From contig JAJEAQ010000483.1 of the NCBI GenBank assembly GCA_022822685.1, positions 1 to 6,898 of the forward strand: a DNA stretch of 6,898 nt. The letters run 5' to 3'. The position numbers and the translations under genes are program-made. Under the pieces are notes generated by a model, which ran no database searches, was not told the DNA's origin, and saw only the letters and a list, made by a program, of their open reading frames with translations. This DNA comes from Trichodesmium sp. jk18x7bins.61. GTDB lineage: Bacteria > Cyanobacteriota > Cyanobacteriia > Cyanobacteriales > Microcoleaceae. Numbering within the stretch: the stretch's first letter is position 1; each line of letters starts with the position of its first letter. Shown here piece by piece: positions 1-4,689 of the stretch.

Positions 1-132
1 GTTCAAGGGGACGTGGAGGAAAGCATCAGACGATCGCAGAGGTAGCAGCATCCGATGTTTCAGGGAGCGCGACTGGCTCAAACGTCAACCCATCAGAAGC
101 CTATTCAATTGTCTTTGTTTAATTTAGATTAA
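1..132 (+). pseudogene. Decayed or partial 3' end of an unknown gene (possible transposase tail)
   Basis: Two readings of this edge are possible. Frame 1 ends ..KPIQLSLFNLD at a TAA (130-132), a natural-looking C-terminus, but has a TAG at 43-45. Frame 3 is open from base 3 to a TAA at 120-122 and ends ..NPSEAYSIVFV. Thirty-nine open codons are not significant by themselves. Because a right-end-like IS200/IS605 hairpin follows within about 50 bases, the tail of a tnpB gene is a reasonable guess, but I see no catalytic motif to confirm it. A palindromic repeat (57-86) lies inside the stretch. The gene would begin outside the window. Confidence 0.25.
57..86 (+). repeat. Small palindromic repeat, copy A
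   Basis: The 12 bases GTTTCAGGGAGC (57-68) occur exactly, in reverse complement, at 1361-1372. The following GAC and GGCTCAA also match that copy with small gaps. Here GAGC (65-68) can pair with GCTC (76-79), so the hairpin core is kept. It is read as one copy of a dispersed palindromic repeat; part of the similar sequence (GACAGGCT..ACGCCT) also appears at 198-212. Confidence 0.45.
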
Positions 133-157
133 AACCCCGCCGGGGCGGGCGAGGTCT
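132..157 (+). repeat. GC-rich palindromic repeat, + copy
   Basis: AAACCCCGCC begins this element and GGGCGAGGTCT ends it; CCCC/GGGG or CCCGCC/GGCGGG can form a short stem. The reverse complement of a very similar sequence lies at 4135-4159, inside the tnpB remnant. It is unlikely to be an ordinary intrinsic terminator because no T run follows. It sits between the decayed gene tail and the IS right-end hairpin. Confidence 0.5.
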
Positions 158-171
158 GATTAGGGTTGTCT

Positions 172-233
172 GGGAATCTCTGTGCCTACTGCCTAAGGAC
201 AGGCTGACGCCTACAGGCCGGAGAGGATGTCAA
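172..233 (+). mobile_element. Right-end-like hairpin of an IS200/IS605-type element
   Basis: GGGAATCTC and GCCT on the left face AGGC and GGAGAGGAT on the right, giving an imperfect stem followed by GTCAA. The 9-mer GGAGAGGAT (220-228) recurs at 4679-4687, at the same place in the hairpin that follows the tnpB remnant, and both hairpins start with GGAATC. IS200/IS605 elements have subterminal hairpins rather than inverted repeats, so this is inferred to be the right end of a second such element, whose body lies mostly to the left of the window. The loop contains GACAGGCTGACGCCT (198-212), related to the palindromic repeat at 1340-1382. Confidence 0.4.
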
Positions 234-285
234 GAATTACAGTAAAATGCAAGATCAAGTAAAAACTTCATAAAATCAAATCAAA

Positions 286-813
286 ATGGAAAAAGGATTA
301 ATCCTCTGGTTTACAGGCTTAAGTGGAGCAGGCAAATCAACGATTAGCAAAGTTGTAGCAGAAAAACTCAAAGAAAGAGGTCGTAAGGTAGAAATATTAG
401 ATGGAGATATAGTTAGGGAAAATCTATCAAAAGGGTTGACTTTTAGTAAAGAAGACCGAGATATAAATATCCGGAGAATTGGATTTGTAGCTCATCTCCT
501 CAGTCGTAATGGAGTAGTCACGATTACTGCAGCAATAAGCCCATACAAAGCAATACGAAATGAAGTTAGAGAAATGGATGATAACTTTGTAGAGGTCTAT
601 ATAAACGCTCCATTAGAAGTGTGTGAAAAACGTGATGTTAAAGGCTTATATGCCAAAGCTAGGGCAGGAGAAATCAAAATGTTTACTGGTATCGATGATC
701 CTTACGAACCACCAGACAACCCAGAAATTACTTGCTACACAGATAAAGAAACATTAGAAGAAAGTGTAAATCATATAATTAGTAGCCTAGAAAAGTTAGG
801 TCATTTAACATAA
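286..813 (+). CDS. cysC: Adenylylsulfate kinase (APS kinase)
   Basis: This enzyme phosphorylates adenylylsulfate (APS) with ATP to give PAPS, the activated sulfate used in assimilation and by sulfotransferases; it is cytoplasmic. The 175-residue product is the usual length for a stand-alone APS kinase. Visible motifs are the P-loop GLSGAGKST (11-19), LDGD (38-41), the substrate-binding stretch from GLTFSKEDR through NIRRIGFVA (50-69), AISPYK (83-88; Ser85 matches the serine phosphorylated in some homologues), and DVKGLYAKARAGEIK followed by FTGIDDPYEPP. No key residue is missing. ATG 286 is the only start after an in-frame TAA at 271-273; the short frame 247-273 (MQDQVKTS) just upstream may be chance. 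No clear Shine-Dalgarno is seen. An IS right-end-like hairpin lies about 50 bases upstream and an IS1 remnant starts 9 bases after the stop, so the gene now stands alone. Confidence 0.94.
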   Translation: MEKGLILWFTGLSGAGKSTISKVVAEKLKERGRKVEILDGDIVRENLSKGLTFSKEDRDINIRRIGFVAHLLSRNGVVTITAAISPYKAIRNEVREMDDNFVEVYINAPLEVCEKRDVKGLYAKARAGEIKMFTGIDDPYEPPDNPEITCYTDKETLEESVNHIISSLEKLGHLT

Positions 814-822
814 AAAAATGGG

Positions 823-841
823 GTTGGTAAATAGTAAAGAT
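823..841 (+). repeat. Left terminal inverted repeat of the IS1 remnant
   Basis: GTTGGTAA and AAAGAT match the minus strand of 1649-1666, with a four to five base mismatched middle. It begins nine bases after the cysC stop codon. Confidence 0.6.
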
Positions 842-913
842 GAACTGAGCTAATCTAGCCTTGGATATGTTTGGCAAAATGGAAGAGTAGACAGGTTTGG
901 AGTTAAATAGCCT

Positions 914-1645
914 ATGCAATGTCAGTGAGTGTGCCAGCCTACATACCCGCAAAAATGCTCATCGAGGAGACAGGCAAAATTAGATATGTATTCAATGTAG
1001 TCCCCAGTTTATTGGATTCTATGACACACCAGGCTCTGCCCTGAATGCCAAAGCTCTATGCCTAAAAATCTATGTCAATGGTATGGGTTTCCGGGGGATT
1101 AGTCGAGTCACTGGTATTGTCCACACCTCCATTATCAATTGAGTGAAACAGGTAGGGAAGCTTTGGCCCGATACCTATGACTCTGAATTTATAGCAAAAG
1201 TAGTAGAACTAGATGAATAGCAGACCTTTGTGTCTCAAAAAAACTTGAGTCTCGATGTGGACAGTAGTAGCTCCTACATCGGTCAGGGGTTCTTAGTTGG
1301 GTGCTAGGAGACCGCAGTACCAGGACTTTTATCATTCTTCAGGAGGCGTTGAGCCTGTCGGCTCCCTGAAACGCAAAGCGTCTGGGAAGGAGAATTGCTT
1401 GTTGGCGTTACTTCTGGGTAAGTGATAGTAATCGTGTTGATTCAGAATTTATATCTGATGGAGATTACATAGTTAGTAATATCTATATAACGAGGTGGGA
1501 AGGAGAAAACACTTGTTTACAATGCTACTTGGCCAGGCTCCATCGTCTAACCTTGTGCTACTCTAGGTCATTAGAGATGCTAAAGCAAAACCTCAGACTG
1601 TTAATTCATTATCTCAAGTTAGGTGACGTACCTGTTCCTGCTTGA
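914..1645 (+). pseudogene. IS1-family transposase, broken by stops and frameshifts
   Basis: Joining frames rebuilds an IS1 (InsAB-like, DDE) transposase. The start MQC (914) opens a damaged zinc-finger region with ICIQC and QFIGFYDTP. Next come ALCLKIYVNGMGFRGI and VKQVG, then VELDE*QTF (first catalytic Asp at 1212-1214) in one frame. A shifted frame gives GVLSWVLGDRS, then CWRYFWVSD (second Asp), RWEGENTCLQCYLARLHR (catalytic Glu) and HYLKLGDVPVPA ending at TGA 1643. In-frame stops lie at 981, 1140, 1218 and 1367, with frameshifts between 914 and 960 and near 1225-1286. All three acidic residues remain recognisable, but no functional protein is possible. About 14 extra codons between DRSTRTF and CWRYF come from a palindromic repeat. 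Confidence 0.87.
1340..1382 (-). repeat. Small palindromic repeat inserted in the IS1 transposase, copy B
   Basis: Nested inverted repeats are visible: GCGTT (1346-1350) with AACGC (1370-1374), GAGCC (1351-1355) with GGCTC (1360-1364) around a TGTC loop, and ACGC (1371-1374) with GCGT (1378-1381). The segment corresponds to codons that have no place in the IS1 transposase; the frame is the same before and after it, and the insert brings in the stop TGA at 1367. The minus strand matches copy A at 57-86. Confidence 0.5.
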
Positions 1646-1648
1646 TTT

Positions 1649-1666
1649 ATCTTTGAAATTACCAAC
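1649..1666 (-). repeat. Right terminal inverted repeat of the IS1 remnant
   Basis: ATCTTT, GAAA, TTACCAAC; the minus strand matches the left end at 823-841. It starts four bases after the transposase stop. Confidence 0.6.
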
Positions 1667-1771
1667 GCCAAAATCAGAACAACAGTCATATCCTCAATCC
1701 CACTTCTTATTTACAGAGTCCAAATGATAATATCAGGTGGCATTTTTCCATTAAAATCCCAAAAAATTAAT

Positions 1772-1777
1772 AGGAGA
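1772..1777 (+). promoter_or_regulatory. Ribosome binding site that selects ATG 1783
   Basis: AGGAGA lies five bases before ATG 1783. This is the best Shine-Dalgarno in the window. It favours translation from 1783 rather than from ATG 1809, which is in a different frame and has no such site. No confident promoter was found in 1667-1771. Confidence 0.6.
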
Positions 1778-1782
1778 ACTAA

Positions 1783-2930
1783 ATGTACAGTATGCACGCC
1801 TCAAAAAAATGGCACCGATTCCGTTATCAACATTCAAAAGTCCAATCAAAACAACGACAACAAATAATAAATATGATAGTGGCTCACATAATAAACCAAA
1901 TGTAGAAGAATTTAGAAGCATATTCACTCTGCAAAAGAAAAATCTGCATGATGATGGTTCAAGCACTGTTCAAAGGATGCTAAAGGGCGCCTCAGCAGTA
2001 GAGCCGACGATTCAAGGGCCTTTTGTAAAAGGTTGTCTAAATGTAGTAGGATAAGACCATATTGAGTCAGGCGGAAGACGAACTCAGGAAAAAAGTTATG
2101 CAAAGTTATGTATTGGAATTGAATCGGATCGTTACTGGCAAGAGCAAGAATTTCAAGATGAGGAAGGAAAGTTTGGAGATCGATTTAAACTACGTTTTAT
2201 TTATGTGGTAAAAACTCTAGAATACTGTACTGGGAAAGCTATTTCGCTAGAGACAATAGAACAACGCCTTAAAGAATCTCAGCTAAACTTCGAGAAATTG
2301 TCCCACTCTCTCAAAATGTTTACATTGCCAGTGTATTGGATTGACAATCTCTGGAGACTCCTGGTACAAGTGCGTTCCGGTAAATTCGATGGTGAATTAA
2401 CGGAAATCGAAAAAAAACACTTTTTGGATTTAGAACAATACCTCAAAAATATAGCCTTCACATGGCTAGATACGATGTACAAAGATATGGATTTAATTTC
2501 TGACTATGGGCTTCAAGAATTTGTCAAAAATATAGGAACACCGTTAGATAATTATGATTGGGATGAATTTGAGTGGGATCAAACAGGAGGAAAACTGGTG
2601 ATTGGAGAAGGAGCGTATCGTATTAAAGGTCATCGAGGAAATTACAAGGCGAGTGTAGATAAGCTATTAGATGTTGTAAAAGAAAAAGGACTTATGGGTA
2701 ATTATAATTATAAAACATCCCAATATATGGTTAAAAAGCGTTCCGATGCAATACATAACGCAGCCCAAAAAAGCTACAAGAAAGAAGGCGTATGGAAAAT
2801 TGGAGAGGAACATGTAGAGGATATTATCGAAAAATATGTAGGTAAGGAGGGGATAAAATACAATCTTGTAACGAAAGATGATTTCAATTTCTACTTTGAT
2901 CAATACTTAGACCAAATTAATCAGAGCTGA
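1783..2930 (+). pseudogene. Putative eCIS-associated (DUF4157-like leader) cargo protein, interrupted
   Basis: Translation from ATG 1783 gives MYSMHASKK, then runs into a seven-A run (1803-1809). A -1 shift there joins it to the frame 1809-2054 (APIPLSTFKSPIK..), which ends at TAA 2052. Reading on through that single stop, the same frame stays open to 2930, giving about 382 residues. From memory, a short leader with SKK followed by a Pro-rich ..KSPI segment is typical of cyanobacterial DUF4157/eCIS-associated proteins; the DUF4157 HEXXH motif is absent. CLNVVG*DHIES suggests a former GAA (Glu) became TAA. After 2205 the protein is soluble, charged and probably helical, with W- and D-rich GTPLDNYDWDEFEWDQ, YRIKGHRGNYKASVDKL and RSDAIHNAAQKS; I do not recognise the domain. 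No signal peptide or membrane segment is seen. It is most likely a recent pseudogene; recoding is possible. ATG/GTG re-starts at 1809 or 2205 could yield fragments. Confidence 0.55.
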
Positions 2931-3239
2931 TTCGTAAACTGAACTGAAACCCTCATGGTACAAAGCTCTCATAAATTTAGGCTCTAAACAACCAGCACAC
3001 CTAAAACCTATGTATTGCCTGGAAATTGGCCTTTTAATATTTACTTGCTCAATCAGCTCTAAGATATTTTAGGTAACGCTCTCACAAGCTCAGCATTTGC
3101 TTGCCTCCTAAGATCAGAACTGCGCTTTTAATGTCACGTAGCGTTTCATATCGGCGACAACCGAAAACATTCTGGGCAACTCAAGTCTGCAGGAGACGGC
3201 AAGAACTTCCTTCATGGATATTCCAATTATAGCATTTTG

Positions 3240-3279
3240 AGTGGGGCATCTTGCCTGACACTAGGTGCGCTGCCCCACT
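3240..3279. repeat. Strong 9-bp-stem hairpin
   Basis: AGTGGGGCA (3240-3248) is the exact reverse complement of TGCCCCACT (3271-3279). Inside, TGCCT and AGGTG can add a second short stem around GACACT. Only TTT follows before mixed sequence, so an intrinsic terminator is possible but not clear. A transposon end or a dispersed palindrome is the alternative. The related GTGGGGCA occurs at 3785-3792. Confidence 0.55.
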
Positions 3280-3300
3280 TTGCTGATTGAATTTTTGAAT

Positions 3301-3313
3301 TTGGTGTAACACA
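3301..3313 (+). repeat. Direct repeat, first unit
   Basis: TTGGTGTAACACA matches TTGGTATAACACA at 3451-3463 with one difference; the two units are exactly 150 bases apart. The function is unknown. Confidence 0.4.
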
Positions 3314-3450
3314 AATTATCAAAAAGAATGCTATGCTTGCTAGGGGCAAAAAATAAGCGGTAAAATCACCAAATCACCTAATATCCGGGATTGGCGACTA
3401 TATATAGTATTTAGAAATAAAAAATTCTCGTACATCAAAGTTTTTAGTAA

Positions 3451-3463
3451 TTGGTATAACACA
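3451..3463 (+). repeat. Direct repeat, second unit
   Basis: TTGGTATAACACA, 12 of 13 bases equal to 3301-3313. The A/T-rich interval between the two holds no gene. Confidence 0.4.
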
Positions 3464-3591
3464 TTAAACGCCTGGATTTATAAGGGGTGGTGTGTGGAAG
3501 TATAGCAACAGCCAAGACGGTTAGGACGCTAATCGCCAGACATACTCAATGGCATCTCGTCAGCAATCAAAATTTTCTAGATAGAACTTCA

Positions 3592-3607
3592 TTCCGCGTC
3601 GGCGGAA
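3592..3607. repeat. Perfect 6-bp hairpin with GTCG loop
   Basis: TTCCGC (3592-3597) pairs with GCGGAA (3602-3607). No T run follows. It resembles the short GC-rich palindromes scattered through many cyanobacterial genomes (general knowledge); nothing nearby assigns a role. Confidence 0.4.
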
Positions 3608-3764
3608 CGTAACTATAGGGTAGGGGCATGATTAGGCGTCCGGGACGGATCCCTTTGCTACGCACATGAAACGCGAATCGCTCCCTATCTATAAAATACT
3701 ACTTCTCTTCTATCTCCTAACTGCTCTGGCGACTGCTATAATTCGGCACTTTATAAACCCCATT

Positions 3765-3788
3765 CCACACCCTCAATTTTCAGTGTGG
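3765..3788. repeat. Hairpin upstream of the tnpB remnant
   Basis: CCACAC (3765-3770) pairs with GTGTGG (3783-3788) around a 12-base loop, with two possible wobble pairs beyond. It lies about 60 bases before the first recognisable tnpB codons, so it could be debris of the lost element or simply flanking DNA. It does not have the T run of a terminator. Confidence 0.35.
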
Positions 3789-3847
3789 GGCAACTCCGGC
3801 GGGGAAGCTAAAAAATATAAAGCTCGCTAAAAAAAAATAGGCAAGGG

Positions 3848-4613
3848 GAGGAAATGAGCTATGAACAAACTAAGATAGCTAAAGTTAAACAAAAATCATC
3901 AGATGTAGTTTGTGCTGTAGACATGGGAATCAACAACTATGCGGAGTGCCTCAATCGTAGGAAAAGATGGTACTGTAAAAGCCAGGAAATTTATCAATTC
4001 GGTTAGAGACATAGAGCATCGAAACCGACGACGTATGATGATTAAGTCATGTTCAAGGAAAACCAGAGCCAAAACAGGCAAGGATGATCAAAAAGGCTAG
4101 GGCCAAAAACTCTACCGTAAGTCAAACCATATAAAGACCTCGCCCTGACGGGGGGGTTTAAAAAGAAATATAGAAATAGCAGGTTCAATCGTTGACTAGG
4201 CTAAAACCAATGGTGTCACAGTAATTGTCTTTGAGAACCTGTCTGGGTGGAAAGCTAAAGGAGGTAAAAAAGGTACAGTGAAAAGGCCTGGTTTTCACTT
4301 ATGGTGTCATTGCCAAATTATCAGTCTTGTAGAAGATAGATGGCAGGAGCTAGGTGGAAAAGTTGTCAAAGTAAATCCACGCTACACAAGTAAATTTGCC
4401 TATAATGGTTCAGGTGTGGTGAAGCGAAGTCAAATTAATTACACTCAAGCAACTTTTAGAAACGGTCAACGCTACAATGCCAACCTTTCTGCCTCATACA
4501 ATATAGGTGCGAGATATTGGTACGCTGTGATTATGGGTGATACTAAGTTTATTAGAGTTGGGCCAGCAGAAGCTTCCTCTCAAACACGCTCGTATCCCGG
4601 TTACGTTGGCTAG
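3848..4613 (+). pseudogene. tnpB: IS200/IS605-type TnpB, C-terminal half only, inactivated
   Basis: TnpB is the RNA-guided RuvC-type nuclease carried by IS200/IS605 elements. Only the RuvC half remains: ..YEQTKIAKVKQ, then VVCAVDMGINNYA (RuvC-I Asp at 3920-3922), a one-base frameshift near 3941-3945, then VGKDGTVKARKFIN, HRNRRRMMIK and LYRKSNH, VTVIVFENLSGWKAKGG (RuvC-II Glu at 4233-4235), VKVNPRYTSKFAY and YNANLSASYNIGARYWYAV. In-frame stops lie at 4098, 4146 and 4197. The RuvC-III Asp expected in NADLSASYN is Asn (AAC, 4482-4484). The zinc-ribbon cysteines are absent, as I recall for this cyanobacterial subtype. The last part is also shifted: RIPVTLASLWK reads in another frame from about 4580 and runs toward the right-end hairpin. 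The N-terminal half is not found upstream. No tnpA is present. Confidence 0.88.
4135..4159 (-). repeat. GC-rich palindromic repeat inserted in tnpB, - copy
   Basis: AGACCTCGCCC begins this element and GGGGGGGTTT ends it; read on the minus strand it resembles 132-157 (AAACCCC..GGGCGAGGTCT). It falls between LYRKSNHI and RNIEIA of TnpB, where the family has no extra residues that I recall. The frame is the same on both sides, and the insert supplies the stop TGA at 4146. Confidence 0.55.
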
Positions 4614-4647
4614 TCTTTGGAAAATAGCTCTAGTTAAAGTCTATAAG

Positions 4648-4689
4648 GAATCCCCACCTATAATCTTCGATGCGCGGTGGAGAGGATTC
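4648..4689 (+). mobile_element. Right-end hairpin of the IS200/IS605-type element
   Basis: GAATCC and CCACC (4648-4658) pair with GGTGG and GGATTC (4676-4680, 4684-4689) around a 17-base loop, with a three-base AGA bulge. It lies 35 bases after the tnpB stop, the normal place for the right end of such an element. The 9-mer GGAGAGGAT is shared with the hairpin at 172-233. The element boundary should be a few bases beyond 4689. This end overlaps the first codons of the next gene. Confidence 0.6.

Larger units (their letters stand above)
823..1666 (+). mobile_element. Decayed IS1-family insertion sequence
   Basis: The left end reads GTTGGTAA, five bases, then AAAGAT (823-841). The right end read on the minus strand is GTTGGTAA, four bases, then AAAGAT (1649-1666). 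These flank the IS1-type transposase remnant closely on the right and by about 70 bases on the left, as expected for terminal inverted repeats; the roughly 845-base length fits IS1. True ends may extend one to three bases further. I could not find a convincing target duplication in the flanks (AAAAAATG against AAAATCAG), which fits an old insertion. Confidence 0.7.
2931..3847. other. Long stretch without a gene; repeats and hairpins only
   Basis: No frame on either strand shows a recognisable protein. The minus strand around 3060-3215 has short fragments with Cys pairs (SCPEC, then GCRRYETLRDIKS in another frame) that could be a decayed zinc-finger gene, but this is too weak to call. An exact 10-base inverted repeat, AGAGCTGATT at 2923-2932 and its complement at 3051-3060, brackets the first part. 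GCGTTTCAT (3141-3149) recurs inverted at 3666-3674. The stretch probably consists of old insertion remnants. The stronger hairpins and direct repeats are listed separately. Confidence 0.5.

Noticed and set aside
132..157. Intrinsic terminator for the gene tail at the left edge
   Set aside because: There is no T run after the stem, and the sequence recurs inverted at 4135-4159 inside a coding region, so it behaves as a dispersed repeat.
1751..1966. Minus-strand frame of 71 codons
   Set aside because: It lies opposite the interrupted gene at 1783-2930, which has a good ribosome binding site and a family-like leader; the minus-strand product is low-complexity and resembles nothing.
2279..2903. 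Two minus-strand frames (67 and 78 codons) opposite the cargo-like gene
   Set aside because: The sense frame is longer and has protein-like composition; the antisense products are shadows rich in Phe, Ile and Cys.
2923..3060. Inverted repeat AGAGCTGATT as ends of an inserted element
   Set aside because: The first arm overlaps the stop region of the preceding gene, the arms are only 10 bases long, and nothing between them looks like an element.
3060..3215. Minus-strand zinc-finger-like fragments (SCPEC, GCRRYETLRDIKS)
   Set aside because: They need frame changes and stop readthrough over a short distance, with no supporting domain; too weak to annotate.
3899..4081. Minus-strand frame of 60 codons
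   Set aside because: It is antisense to clear TnpB motifs (VDMGINNYA, VKARKFIN).
4278..4613. A stand-alone 111-residue protein
   Set aside because: It is only the last open piece of the decayed tnpB; motifs upstream in the same frame (VFENLSGWKAKGG) show continuity.
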